Source: Atlantibacter sp. RC6 (lineage in GTDB: Bacteria; Pseudomonadota; Gammaproteobacteria; Enterobacterales; Enterobacteriaceae). Taken from it: DNA of 64,000 nt. Position numbers and translations under genes: made by a program. Positions 27,600-35,857 of this stretch are shown one piece after another (within the stretch, counting starts at the first letter, position 1; every line of letters begins with the position of its first letter). The DNA is taken from positions 62,001-126,000 of the forward strand of contig NZ_JACHZE010000006.1 of the NCBI RefSeq assembly GCF_014193285.1, written 5' to 3'. The notes beneath the pieces are model-generated. The model was not told where the DNA came from and made no database searches. It saw nothing but the letters and a program-made list of their open reading frames with translations.

Positions 27600-29057
27600 T
27601 TAATTAACTTTTACTGCCGGTTCAATCGGCGGATTGGCCGGCGCGGGTTGCTCCGCTTGTGCCGACTGTTCTACCGGAATATCTTCAAAGCCCAGCAGCA
27701 GCGTTACGAAGAATGAGATCACCACCGACAGAATCATTACGCCTACCACCCAGGCAATGCTCATCGGATTCGCCGGGTCAAAGAACTGGACGCTGGTAAA
27801 CAGCCCCGGCGACGCCATCGAGTGGCTGGCCAGCCCGCCGATGCCCGCCACCGCGCCGCAGATAAAGCCGGTGATTAAGCAAGCAATCAGCGGACGCTTA
27901 AGGCGCAGCGCCACGCCGTACAGCGCCGGTTCGGAGATCCCCGCGACGATAGCGGAAGCCGCCGCGGCCAGCGCGGTCTGGCGCAGTTCCGGGTTTTTGG
28001 TACGCCAGGCCACCGCCAGCGACGAGCCGCCCAGCGACAGGTTGGCGCCGATTTCCGACGGCATCACCATGCCCTCTTTACCGGTTTCGGCGATGGTCTG
28101 AATAATGGTTGGGGTAAACACGCGGTGCATCCCGGTCATCACCAGTAACGGCCAGATAGCGCCCATAATCGCCACCGACAGCCAGCCCAGGTGGCTGTGA
28201 ATGGTGTAAACCAGTTTAGAAATCCCGCTGCCGATCCAGATGCCCACCGGGCCGATAAACATAATCGCGATGGGCGCGGCAATCAGCACAATTAACATTG
28301 GCTTAAGGAAGTTTTTGGTGACCGCCGGGGTAATTCTGTCCACCCAGCGTTCGATGTACGACAGGATCCAGGTCATGCACAGCGCCGGGATCACGGTGTA
28401 GGTGTATTTCACCGCCGTCACCGTCAGGCCCATAAATTCAACGTGCTGCCCCTGGGCGGCTTTCGCCATCAGGTCGATAAAGTTCGGGTGTACCAGCACG
28501 CCCGCAATGGCAATCGCCAGCGACATGTTGGTTTTGAATTTCAACGCCGCCGAGGCCGCCACCATGATCGGCAGGAAGAAGAACGCGCCGTCGCCGATGG
28601 TGTTGAGAATAATCAATGTCGACGAGCCCTTTTCGAAGACGCCGGTCATATCCAGGATCATCGCCAGCAGTTTCAGCATCGAGCCGCCGATAATCGCCGG
28701 GATTAACGGCGACATGGTGCCGATCAGCGCATCAAGAATGCCCGCGCCGATGCGCCGCAGGGTGATTTTATTTTTCTGCGGCAATTCTTTATGCGCCACC
28801 GCGCCTTCCGGCAGCAGCTTCAGCACTTCGGCATAGGCCTGGGACACGGTATTGCCAATAATCACCTGGCACTGGGTGTCATTATTGACCACGCCCAGCA
28901 CGCCACTGATGCTTTTCAGTTTCGCGATGTCCGCCGCGCTATCGTCTTTCAGCACGAAGCGCAAACGGGTCATGCAGTGCGTCACCGACGCGATATTGTC
29001 CGCACCGCCAATGGCATCCACTATCGAGCGGGATACTGCTGCATAATTTTTTGACAT
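27600..29057 (-). CDS. ascF: PTS beta-glucoside-specific EIIBC component AscF
   Basis: A 485-residue two-domain PTS permease, close to E. coli AscF. The IIB domain has phospho-Cys28 in VTHCMTRLRF. The IIC domain of about ten helices follows from residue 105 and contains the conserved GISEPALYG motif near 374-382. No IIA domain is fused, so phosphate must come from another IIA such as Crr. Transcribed with ascB and divergent from ascG. Confidence 0.95.
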   Translation of the reverse strand: MSKNYAAVSRSIVDAIGGADNIASVTHCMTRLRFVLKDDSAADIAKLKSISGVLGVVNNDTQCQVIIGNTVSQAYAEVLKLLPEGAVAHKELPQKNKITLRRIGAGILDALIGTMSPLIPAIIGGSMLKLLAMILDMTGVFEKGSSTLIILNTIGDGAFFFLPIMVAASAALKFKTNMSLAIAIAGVLVHPNFIDLMAKAAQGQHVEFMGLTVTAVKYTYTVIPALCMTWILSYIERWVDRITPAVTKNFLKPMLIVLIAAPIAIMFIGPVGIWIGSGISKLVYTIHSHLGWLSVAIMGAIWPLLVMTGMHRVFTPTIIQTIAETGKEGMVMPSEIGANLSLGGSSLAVAWRTKNPELRQTALAAAASAIVAGISEPALYGVALRLKRPLIACLITGFICGAVAGIGGLASHSMASPGLFTSVQFFDPANPMSIAWVVGVMILSVVISFFVTLLLGFEDIPVEQSAQAEQPAPANPPIEPAVKVN

Positions 29058-29184
29058 GACTGATTCTCGCGTAACGCCCTGCCGTATTTTTATCGCTGTG
29101 CTTGTTGGCCGACAAAATCAGCGCACATATATCGGTAAGGCTATTACTTTCATAGGGTTAGACGATAACTTCGCAAAACGCCGT

Positions 29185-29216
29185 TTTCAGTGAAACAGCG
29201 TAGGTAACCGGTTCCA
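29185..29216. promoter_or_regulatory. Candidate AscG operators in the ascF-ascG region
   Basis: Two symmetric elements are seen: TTTCA-G-TGAAA at 29185-29195 and GGTAACCGGTTCCA at 29203-29216. Read on the minus strand the second is TGGAACCGGTTACC, 11 of 14 matches to TGAAACCGGTTTCA, which I recall as the AscG consensus in E. coli. This spot between divergent ascF and ascG suits repression of ascFB by AscG. Confidence 0.55.
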
Positions 29217-29275
29217 CATAAGGGTGGTTAAATCGGGAAGGGTTTTCAACACAAAAATAAAAACGATCGTGAATC

Positions 29276-29291
29276 TGTGATTGAGATCGCC
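29276..29291. promoter_or_regulatory. Possible CRP site between ascF and ascG
   Basis: TGTGA-TTGAGA-TCGCC has a perfect left half and 3 of 5 in the right half of the CRP consensus. A CRP site is expected for a catabolic PTS operon, but this match is partial. The rest of the 334-bp region (29058-29391) shows no ORF. Confidence 0.3.
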
Positions 29292-29391
29292 AAAAACGCC
29301 GGGCGTACACCCTTAATGGGCAAAAACTGCCGCTATGATTGGGTTAAAACTGTGTAGAATGGCTGGCGTACTCACCGTCCGGGATCGATTC

Positions 29392-30408
29392 ATGTCTACA
29401 ATGCAGGAAGTGGCAAAAAAAGCTGGCGTATCAAAGGCGACGGTGTCGCGGGTACTCTCCGGCAAGGGCTATACCAGCGAAGAAACCAAAGAGCGGGTGT
29501 ACAAAGCGATTGAGGAAACCGGCTATCGCCCTAACCTGCTGGCGCGCAATCTGGCGACCAGTAAATCGCAGTGCATCGGGCTGGTGGTGACCAACACCCT
29601 GTATACCGGCAGCTACTTTAGCGAGCTGCTCTCCCAGGCGGCGAAAAGGCTTGAAGCCAACGGGCGTCAGTTGATCCTCGTCGACGGCAAGCACAGCGCT
29701 GAAGAAGAAAAAGCCGCCATTGATTTCCTGCTCGATCTGCGTTGTGACGCCATCATCATCTACCCGCGTTTTCTCAACGTCGACGAGATGGACGCCCTCG
29801 TTGAAAAGCACAAGCAGCCGATTATGGTGATGAACCGAAAGCTGCGTAAACACCAGAGCCACTGCATTTGTTGCGATCACCACGGCGCGAGCTTTATGGC
29901 GACCCAACACCTGATTGACCGGGGGCATCGCGATATCGCATTTATCACCGGTTCGATGGACTCTCCGACGGCGATTGACCGCCTGGCGGGGTATAAAGCG
30001 GCGCTCACCGCCAGCGGCCTGCCGGTGCGCGAGGCGCTCATCGCCTATGGCAAGTGGTCCCCGGCCAGCGGCGCGCAAGCGGCGGAGAAACTGCTGAGCG
30101 CAGCGTTACCTTTCAGTGGGCTGGTGGTCAGTAATGATGACATGGCGATTGGCGCGATGAAATCCCTTAATGGCGCCGGGCTGACGGTGCCGGGCGATGT
30201 CTCGATTATCGGCTTCGATAACATTGCCACCGCGCCGTTCTTACAGCCTGCGCTGTCCAGCATTAAAGATCCGGTCAGCGAGATGATAAATGAAGTGATT
30301 GAGCGGCTGATTTCGATGCTGGACGGCGGGTATCTGTCGACCCAAAGCCTGTTTTCTTCGCGGCTGCTGGCGCGGGATTCGGTGCAGGATGGGCCATTCA
30401 AAAAATAA
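29392..30408 (+). CDS. ascG: LacI-family repressor AscG
   Basis: A 338-residue repressor close to E. coli AscG: LacI helix-turn-helix with hinge in residues 1-57 (MQEVAKKAGVSKATVSRVLSG ... YRPNLLARNL), then a periplasmic-binding-like ligand domain (DDMAIGAMKS ... GFDNIATAP). The frame is open upstream to 29335, but the MSTMQEVA start at 29392 is where the family begins. It represses ascFB in E. coli. Confidence 0.93.
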   Translation: MSTMQEVAKKAGVSKATVSRVLSGKGYTSEETKERVYKAIEETGYRPNLLARNLATSKSQCIGLVVTNTLYTGSYFSELLSQAAKRLEANGRQLILVDGKHSAEEEKAAIDFLLDLRCDAIIIYPRFLNVDEMDALVEKHKQPIMVMNRKLRKHQSHCICCDHHGASFMATQHLIDRGHRDIAFITGSMDSPTAIDRLAGYKAALTASGLPVREALIAYGKWSPASGAQAAEKLLSAALPFSGLVVSNDDMAIGAMKSLNGAGLTVPGDVSIIGFDNIATAPFLQPALSSIKDPVSEMINEVIERLISMLDGGYLSTQSLFSSRLLARDSVQDGPFKK

Positions 30409-30411
30409 GTA

Positions 30412-30427
30412 CGCAGGCGAACCTGCG
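30412..30427. terminator. Hairpin between convergent ascG and aldehyde dehydrogenase
   Basis: CGCAGG-CGAA-CCTGCG, a 6-bp stem with a CGAA tetraloop, extended to GTACGCAGG/CCTGCGCAC with mismatches. On the minus strand it is followed by TACTTATTTTTT, so it probably ends the aldehyde dehydrogenase transcript. Confidence 0.55.
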
Positions 30428-30438
30428 CACGTTGTCAG

Positions 30439-31959
30439 TTAATACAGCCCCATCGGCTTGTTATCAAAGCTCACCAGGATGTTTTTCACCTGCTGGTAAT
30501 TATTGAGCGCCATCTTATGGGTTTCGCGGCCAATACCGGAGTTTTTATAACCGCCAAACGCCGCATGCGCCGGGTACAGGTGGTAGCAGTTAGTCCAGAC
30601 GCGCCCCGCTTTAATCGCCCGCCCCATCCGCCATGCGCGGTTGATGTCACGGGTCCAAACGCCTGCGCCGAGGCCAAACTGGGTGTCATTCGCCAGCGCA
30701 ATGGCTTCCGCTTCATCCTTAAAGGTGGTGATGCCGATCACCGGCCCAAAGATCTCCTCCTGGAAGCTGCGCATCTGGTTGTTACCTTTAATCAGCGTCG
30801 GCTGGATGTAAAAACCGGTTTCCAGCGCGTCGCCGTGCCCGACGCGCTCACCGCCCGTCAGGATTTCACCGCCTTCTTCACGAGCAATCGAGATATAGGA
30901 CAGGATCTTGTCGTACTGCTCTTCAGAGGCCTGCGCGCCAATCATGGTGTCGGTATCGAATGGGTCGCCTTTGCGGATGGTTTCCATTTTGGCGAGCACT
31001 TTTTCGATAAACTGCGGGTAAATCGATTCCTGAATCAGCGCGCGTGACGGGCAGGTACAGACTTCGCCCTGGTTAAAGAAGCCCAGCACCACGCCTTCCA
31101 CCGCTTTATCAATGAAATCCTGGTCGCCGTTCATCACGTCTTCGAAGTAGATGTTGGGCGATTTGCCGCCCAGCTCCACGGTGCTCGGGATAATGTTTTC
31201 GGCGGCGCAGGAGAGGATGTGGCGGCCAATCGGGGTCGAGCCGGTAAAGGCGATTTTCTCGATGCGTTTGCTGCGCGCCAACGCTTCGCCCGCCTCTTCA
31301 CCAAAGCCGTGCACCACGTTGACCACACCTTCCGGCAGCAGGTCGCCAATGGTTTCCATCAGTACGCAGATGCTGAGCGGCGTCTGTTCAGCCGGTTTCA
31401 GCACCACGCAGTTGCCCGCCGCCAGCGCCGGAGCCAGTTTCCAGGCGGCCATCAGGATCGGGAAGTTCCACGGAATAATCTGGCCCACCACGCCCAGCGG
31501 TTCGTAGATGTGATACGCCACGGTGGTGTTATCGATTTCAGCGGCGGTGCCTTCCTGCGCGCGAATACAACCGGCGAAATAGCGGAAATGATCCACCGCC
31601 AGCGGCAGGTCCGCGCCTAAGGTTTCGCGAATCGGTTTGCCGTTATCCCAGCTTTCGGTCAGGGCAAGTTTTTCCAGGTTCTCTTCGATACGGTCGGCAA
31701 TCGCCAGCAGCACATTCGAGCGCGCCTGAACGCTGGTTTTACCCCACGCGTCTGCGGCGGCATGGGCGGCGTCGAGCGCCCGCTCAATGTCCTGCGCATC
31801 GGAGCGCGGGAATTCCGCCACCACTTTGCCCGTTACCGGGGTGGTGTCAGAGAAGTAGTTGCCTGCAACCGGCTCAACAAATTTACCGCCAATATAGTTG
31901 CCGTAACGCTCACGGAAAGTGACTTTTGCGCCTGGCTGGTCAGGATGGGCATATTTCAT
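30439..31959 (-). CDS. aldB: Acetaldehyde-type aldehyde dehydrogenase (AldB/AcoD/ExaC group)
   Basis: A 506-residue NAD(P)-dependent aldehyde dehydrogenase. The catalytic Cys lies in [13 protein letters not shown] (near 296-308), the general-base Glu in VELGGKSPN (near 261-269), and the cofactor loop is FTGSTPIG. It is close to E. coli AldB and to AcoD/ExaC proteins of acetoin and ethanol catabolism, which oxidise acetaldehyde to acetate. It has a perfect sigma-54 promoter and faces an AcoR-like activator, which fits a role in acetoin/ethanol/acetaldehyde use. The symbol is by similarity; AcoD is an alternative. Confidence 0.87.
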   Translation of the reverse strand: MKYAHPDQPGAKVTFRERYGNYIGGKFVEPVAGNYFSDTTPVTGKVVAEFPRSDAQDIERALDAAHAAADAWGKTSVQARSNVLLAIADRIEENLEKLALTESWDNGKPIRETLGADLPLAVDHFRYFAGCIRAQEGTAAEIDNTTVAYHIYEPLGVVGQIIPWNFPILMAAWKLAPALAAGNCVVLKPAEQTPLSICVLMETIGDLLPEGVVNVVHGFGEEAGEALARSKRIEKIAFTGSTPIGRHILSCAAENIIPSTVELGGKSPNIYFEDVMNGDQDFIDKAVEGVVLGFFNQGEVCTCPSRALIQESIYPQFIEKVLAKMETIRKGDPFDTDTMIGAQASEEQYDKILSYISIAREEGGEILTGGERVGHGDALETGFYIQPTLIKGNNQMRSFQEEIFGPVIGITTFKDEAEAIALANDTQFGLGAGVWTRDINRAWRMGRAIKAGRVWTNCYHLYPAHAAFGGYKNSGIGRETHKMALNNYQQVKNILVSFDNKPMGLY

Positions 31960-32007
31960 TGTAATGTCCTCTGATTATGGTGTTGTAGGGTAAGGCCCAT
32001 GTTGATA

Positions 32008-32023
32008 AGCAATTCTTATGCCA
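32008..32023 (-). promoter_or_regulatory. Sigma-54 (RpoN) promoter of the aldehyde dehydrogenase gene
   Basis: On the minus strand the sequence is TGGCAT-N5-TTGCT, with the invariant GG and GC exactly 10 bp apart and a full match to TGGCAY-N5-TTGCW. It lies about 50 bp before the ATG at 31959. The neighbouring activator has the GAFTGA loop needed to contact sigma-54. Confidence 0.87.
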
Positions 32024-32085
32024 GGATTATTGTCGGCGCGTTTAATTTTTTTTGATGTTTATTTTCAGCAGGATACAAAAACCGC

Positions 32086-32144
32086 TGTCGCACGGTGTGT
32101 CATCCTGTCGCGGAACTGTGTCGCGCATCGCAACAGATGCGACA
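32086..32144. promoter_or_regulatory. Upstream activator sites, TGTCGC repeats
   Basis: TGTCGC occurs at 32086-32091, 32106-32111 and 32119-32124, and its complement GCGACA at 32139-32144. The first two are exactly 20 bp apart, and so are the third and its inverted partner. The last pair forms a hyphenated palindrome (GTGTCGC ... GCGACAC) with an inner GCATC/GATGC. They lie 65-135 bp upstream of the sigma-54 promoter, a usual enhancer distance, next to the activator gene. Recognition by the AcoR-like protein is inferred. Confidence 0.65.
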
Positions 32145-32188
32145 CTTTGGTGCTACATATATGCAACACTCACGACACGGAGAGGATA

Positions 32189-33946
32189 ATGCCACGCAGA
32201 ATCGGATCACATCATGTCGACGTCAGCGCCACTCGCCTGGTGCTCCCCGGTCTGGTCAGCGAGTCCTGGCAGCGCTCCGAGCGCCTTGGCTTGCGGCGGG
32301 ACGATGACGCGGCGCCCGTGCTTCCCCTTGCCGATCTGAATAATGCCCGTGAGCAAAACCCGTGGATTTCTCGCCTGCTGCAACCGCAGCTCACCACTCT
32401 GCTGCCAGGCCTGAAAAACAGCCCGTCGATCATTGTGATGTCCGATGCGCAAGGCCTGGTGCTGGAGACGCTCGGCAACCAGGATTTCCTGCATAAAGCC
32501 CAGCGCTTCGCCCTGCTGCCCGGCAGCCTGTGGGGTGAGAAGGCTCGCGGCACCAACGCCATTGGCACCGCGCTGGCGATTGGCGATTTCTGCGAAGTGG
32601 CCGGCGAACAGCATTTCCTGAATCACAATGCCGGGTTGTACTGTGCCGCCACGCCGGTTTACGGCCCTGACGGAAAAATCGCTGGTGTGCTGGATTTATC
32701 GACCCCCGCCACCCACCCCGGACGTGACGCCGTCACGCTTATCCGCCGCGCCGTGGCGAATATCGAGCATGACTGGGCCTGCAATATGTTGAATAAAGAC
32801 CGCTGGCTGCTGCGCTTGCACCCGGAGCACGATCCGGAAAACGAAATGATTATGGTGTTTAGCGATGAGGTGTTACTCGGCGCCAACCGGCGGGCGATGC
32901 AGGAATTTGGCCTGTCGTCGGCGAGTATCGGTAGCGTGGCATGGCGCGCGTTATTTACCCACCGGCCCGATCGACACCCTGCGCCGGTTGAAGCGCTCAA
33001 CCAGCGCCGCTACCTGGCGCGCCAGCAAACTCATCACAGCGCGCGCATCACCGTGCCTCCGATGCAGCAACCGGTCCACCCCCAGGCGTTGCGGCTGCTG
33101 AATGCCGGGATCGCGCTGTGTATCACCGGGGAAACCGGTAGCGGCAAAGAGCATCTCTGCCGCGCGCTACACCAGCAAAGCCACTGGCGCAGCGGGCCGT
33201 TTGTCGCCATTAACTGCGCCGCCGTGCCGGAAAACCTGATTGAGTCAGAGCTTTTTGGCTATGTGCCCGGCGCGTTTACCGGCGCGAACCCCAAAGGCTA
33301 TGAGGGAAAATTGCGTGAAGCCAATAACGGCGTGCTGTTTCTCGATGAGATCGGGGATATGCCGCTGGCGATGCAAACCCGCCTGCTGCGGGTGTTGCAG
33401 GAAAAATGCGTTACGCCGCTGGGCGGTAATGGCCGTCATAACGTTAATTTCGCGCTGGTATGCGCAACCCACCGCGATCTCCAACAGTGCGTGGAGCAAG
33501 GCAGCTTCCGGGAAGATTTGCTGTACCGCATCCAGGAGTTTCAGCTGCGGCTGCCGCCGCTGCGCGAGAAACCCGACCTCGCCGCGTTTATCCTTACGCT
33601 GTGGGAACAACTGGGTGGCGTGAAGCGGCAAATCGCCTTGTCGGACAATCTGCTTAACACCCTTTCCCGCCTGCCCTGGCCGGGCAATGTCCGCCAGTTG
33701 CTCAGTTTCCTGAAAGTGCTGCTGGCGCTGTACGATGACGGCGATGTTATCGAAGAAGAAACCCTGCCGGAAGGCGTGGTATGCCCTGGATTACGGGCGG
33801 CGCCCGTGCTCAGCGCCGTCCCGCCGCCGCCGGATGAGCTGGCGGCGCTGCGCGAAGCGAACGGCAATATGGCCCAGGCCGCCCGCCAGTTAGGGATTTC
33901 ACGCAGTACCCTGTACCGCCGGTTAGAGCGGCGCAGTGTGAGTTAG
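32189..33946 (+). CDS. Sigma-54-dependent activator, AcoR/DhaR-like
   Basis: A 585-residue enhancer-binding protein: a GAF-type sensor domain in about residues 60-210, an AAA+ domain with Walker A GETGSGKE (near 314-321), the sigma-54 contact loop ESELFGYVPGAFTGA, Walker B GVLFLDEIGD, an arginine-finger region, and a Fis-type C-terminal helix-turn-helix (NMAQAARQLGISRSTLYRRLERR). The open frame extends upstream to 32018, but GGAGAGG just before the ATG at 32189 and the MPRRIGSHH start support the shorter form. It probably activates the divergent aldehyde dehydrogenase in response to acetoin, acetaldehyde or a similar ligand. Confidence 0.88.
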   Translation: MPRRIGSHHVDVSATRLVLPGLVSESWQRSERLGLRRDDDAAPVLPLADLNNAREQNPWISRLLQPQLTTLLPGLKNSPSIIVMSDAQGLVLETLGNQDFLHKAQRFALLPGSLWGEKARGTNAIGTALAIGDFCEVAGEQHFLNHNAGLYCAATPVYGPDGKIAGVLDLSTPATHPGRDAVTLIRRAVANIEHDWACNMLNKDRWLLRLHPEHDPENEMIMVFSDEVLLGANRRAMQEFGLSSASIGSVAWRALFTHRPDRHPAPVEALNQRRYLARQQTHHSARITVPPMQQPVHPQALRLLNAGIALCITGETGSGKEHLCRALHQQSHWRSGPFVAINCAAVPENLIESELFGYVPGAFTGANPKGYEGKLREANNGVLFLDEIGDMPLAMQTRLLRVLQEKCVTPLGGNGRHNVNFALVCATHRDLQQCVEQGSFREDLLYRIQEFQLRLPPLREKPDLAAFILTLWEQLGGVKRQIALSDNLLNTLSRLPWPGNVRQLLSFLKVLLALYDDGDVIEEETLPEGVVCPGLRAAPVLSAVPPPPDELAALREANGNMAQAARQLGISRSTLYRRLERRSVS

Positions 33947-34332
33947 GCGAACGGCAAGGCTTCATCGGCCCAACCGGTGATGCCGCCTGGCATCACCTTC
34001 ACATAACGCCCCATCCCGGCAAGTTTTAACGCCGCCCGATCCGCGCCGTTGCAGTGCGGCCCGGCGCAATAGACCACAAACAGCGTATCCTGCGGCCATT
34101 CACTCATACGCGCTGGCGTCATCTCCCGATGGGGTAAAAAGATCGCCCCCGGCAGATGGCGACGGGCGAACGTCGTTTCGTTGCCCACCACATGCAGTAA
34201 AACAAAATCCTGCTGGCCGTCGTGAATCGCGGCGTAAACATCCGCGCAATCGGTCTCGAAGGCTAAGCGCTGTTGGTAGTGAGCAACAACCTGTTGCGGC
34301 TGGGCGGGCGGAAATTCAGTAACGTAGCTCAT
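33943..34332 (-). CDS. Rhodanese-domain protein
   Basis: A 129-residue single-domain sulfurtransferase-like protein. The active cysteine is in the VVYCAGPHCNGAD loop (near residues 92-104), with an extra cysteine four residues on. Family role is transfer of sulfane sulfur; the acceptor is unknown. It overlaps the end of the activator gene by four bases on the opposite strand and is divergent from ftrA, a pairing that suggests control by FtrA. GGAGG lies 8 bases before its ATG. Confidence 0.82.
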   Translation of the reverse strand: MSYVTEFPPAQPQQVVAHYQQRLAFETDCADVYAAIHDGQQDFVLLHVVGNETTFARRHLPGAIFLPHREMTPARMSEWPQDTLFVVYCAGPHCNGADRAALKLAGMGRYVKVMPGGITGWADEALPFA

Positions 34333-34425
34333 TGGTATGCCTCCTGTTTTGTGTTAACAATACTCTAACTTCCGCCCTGCAAAATGGCTGCGGCCAGACG
34401 TGACAGAAATCGCCAGGATCATGAC

Positions 34426-35391
34426 ATGATGAAAACCTCCCTCACCCAACCGCTGGTTGTTGCGCTGGCCTACGACGGCTTGTGTACCTTTGAATTTGGC
34501 GTGGCCGTGGAAATCTTCGGCCTGTCGCGACCGGAGCTGGGAGAGAACTGGTATCGCTTCGCCGTCGCCTCCGTTGATGGCGGCGAACTGCGCGCCACAG
34601 GCGGCGTGCGGGTGGTTGCGGATGGCGATTTGTCGTTAATCGCCGAGGCCGGTACGGTGATGGTCCCAGGCTGGCGCGGGGTGGACGAGCCGGTTCCCGA
34701 GGCACTTTGCCAGCAGCTACGCGCCGCTTACGCGCGGGGTTGTCGAGTTATGTCGATTTGTTCCGGGGTATTTGTGCTGGCCGCCGCCGGATTGCTGGAT
34801 GGACGCAAAGCGACGACCCACTGGCGCTATCTGGACGCGCTACAGCAGCGCTATCCGGCGATTGATGTGGTGCCCGATGTCCTGTACGTCGATGAAGGTA
34901 ATTTACTCACCTCGGCAGGCAGCGCGGCGGGCATTGATTTGTGCCTGCATCTGGTCAGGCGTGATTACGGCCAGGAGACGGCGAACAGCGTGGCGCGGCG
35001 TTTAGTGGTGCAACCCCACCGCGACGGCGCGCAGTCGCAAAGTATCGTTCGGCCCGTGCCGATCGCCCGCGAAAGCAAACGGCTGGGGTTACTGTTTGAT
35101 TATCTGCACCAGCAGTTGGCGGAAAACCATACTGTGGCGTCGCTGGCCTGCCGCGCCGGTATGAGCCCGCGCACTTTTCTGCGCCGTTTTCAGGACGCCA
35201 CCGGCACCACGCCTGCGCGTTGGCTGCTCAACGAACGGCTGGTGCGCGCCAGAATGATGCTGGAAAAAACCCGGCTGTCACTGGATCACATCGCCGCCCA
35301 GGTCGGCTTCGGCAGCGCCAGCACGTTGCGCTATCACTTTCAGCAACACTTTTCCGTTTCGCCTGCGGCTTATCGTAAAAGTTTTACCTGA
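34426..35391 (+). CDS. ftrA: AraC-family regulator FtrA (GATase1/DJ-1 type)
   Basis: About 321 residues: an N-terminal DJ-1/PfpI-like domain (residues 1-190, nucleophile-elbow cysteine in MSICSGVFVLAAAG) and a C-terminal AraC double helix-turn-helix (about 215-318, ENHTVASLACRAGMSPRTFLRRFQ ... LDHIAAQVGFGSASTLRYHFQ). This is the GlxA/FtrA architecture. The ATG at 34426 has AGGA 7 bases upstream; the frame is open to 34384 without a ribosome site. It probably controls the divergent rhodanese gene. Effector unknown. Confidence 0.85.
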   Translation: MMKTSLTQPLVVALAYDGLCTFEFGVAVEIFGLSRPELGENWYRFAVASVDGGELRATGGVRVVADGDLSLIAEAGTVMVPGWRGVDEPVPEALCQQLRAAYARGCRVMSICSGVFVLAAAGLLDGRKATTHWRYLDALQQRYPAIDVVPDVLYVDEGNLLTSAGSAAGIDLCLHLVRRDYGQETANSVARRLVVQPHRDGAQSQSIVRPVPIARESKRLGLLFDYLHQQLAENHTVASLACRAGMSPRTFLRRFQDATGTTPARWLLNERLVRARMMLEKTRLSLDHIAAQVGFGSASTLRYHFQQHFSVSPAAYRKSFT

Positions 35392-35411
35392 TCGTCGCAT
35401 TATCTTCACAC

Positions 35412-35446
35412 AGTTCTGCTTTTGTTTAGGTTAGGCGCGGTATGCT
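35412..35446 (+). promoter_or_regulatory. PhoP-type promoter of mgtS
   Basis: AGTTCT (35412-35417), five bases, then TGTTTA (35423-35428) resemble the PhoP box (T/G)GTTTA-N5-(T/G)GTTTA; the second half is perfect, the first matches 3 of 6. Twelve bases further is the -10 box TATGCT (35441-35446), the usual spacing for PhoP-activated promoters. E. coli mgtS is induced by PhoPQ at low magnesium. Confidence 0.6.
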
Positions 35447-35516
35447 CTCTGCACTCGGTTGAGGTTCTTTTTTTAAACAAAGTGAGGTTTTATCAGCTAA
35501 TAAATGGAGGTCCACT

Positions 35517-35612
35517 ATGCTGGGCAATATGAACGTATTTATGGCAGTACTGGGTATTATTCTTTTTTCCGGTTTTCTTGCCGCTTATTTCAGCCACAAA
35601 TGGGATGACTAA
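35517..35612 (+). CDS. mgtS: Small membrane protein MgtS, regulator of MgtA and PitA
   Basis: A 31-residue single-helix protein that matches the E. coli MgtS (YneM) sequence as I recall it, apparently at every position. The hydrophobic segment spans about residues 6-25 and the C-terminus is polar and charged (SHKWDD). In E. coli it stabilises the magnesium importer MgtA and inhibits the phosphate symporter PitA under low magnesium. TGGAGG lies 7 bases before the ATG. It has its own PhoP-type promoter and a terminator 25 bases beyond the stop. Confidence 0.93.
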   Translation: MLGNMNVFMAVLGIILFSGFLAAYFSHKWDD

Positions 35613-35637
35613 TGAACGGAGACTGTCCCTTCCAGAG

Positions 35638-35680
35638 AAAGGCCCCTCGTTGATACGCACATCGGGGGGCCTTTTGCTTT
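35638..35680 (+). terminator. Intrinsic terminator of mgtS
   Basis: AAAGGCCCC (35638-35646) pairs with GGGGCCTTTT (35666-35675) around a 19-base loop, and TTTTGCTTTT follows. It is 25 bp after the mgtS stop codon. Confidence 0.8.
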
Positions 35681-35698
35681 TGACGGTTTTCGGCAGGC

Positions 35699-35728
35699 AA
35701 AAAAAAAACCGCCAGAGCCCTGACGGTT
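35699..35728 (-). terminator. Rho-independent terminator of the minus-strand sRNA
   Basis: On the minus strand AACCGTCAG-GGCT-CTGGCGGTT forms a 9-bp stem (one G-T pair) with a 4-base loop, followed directly by a run of eight or more T. A classic terminator with no protein gene ending at it: ydgC stops 130 bp upstream and a separate promoter lies between. Confidence 0.87.
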
Positions 35729-35806
35729 AAATGCTTGCATGGATAGATCTTTGAAATTCGTAGTCTACGCGCAGTTCTCAATGGCAAAGAGAACGCCGGA
35801 ATACCC
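35700..35806 (-). ncRNA. mgrR: PhoP-regulated small RNA, MgrR-like
   Basis: About 107 nt, read leftwards from a predicted start near 35806 to the U-run at about 35700. Evidence seen: a PhoP-box promoter 7 bases upstream of the start, a strong Rho-independent terminator at the 3' end, no good ORF, and the place next to mgtS. In E. coli the PhoPQ-controlled Hfq-binding sRNA MgrR (about 98 nt, represses eptB) is encoded beside mgtS. I did not align it with MgrR, so the identity rests on position, size and promoter type. Confidence 0.62.
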
Positions 35807-35812
35807 TGTGAA

Positions 35813-35845
35813 CTTATCAGGCAATGGCTCAACGGCAAGTAAACG
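35813..35845 (-). promoter_or_regulatory. PhoP box and -10 element of the sRNA promoter
   Basis: On the minus strand CGTTTA-CTTGC-CGTTGA (35845-35829) matches the PhoP direct repeat with the right 5-base gap; each half has GTT in register. Ten bases downstream is GATAAG (35818-35813) as -10. The layout is that of a PhoP-activated promoter without a -35 box. Confidence 0.65.
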
Positions 35846-35857
35846 AAGCGCGTAAAA

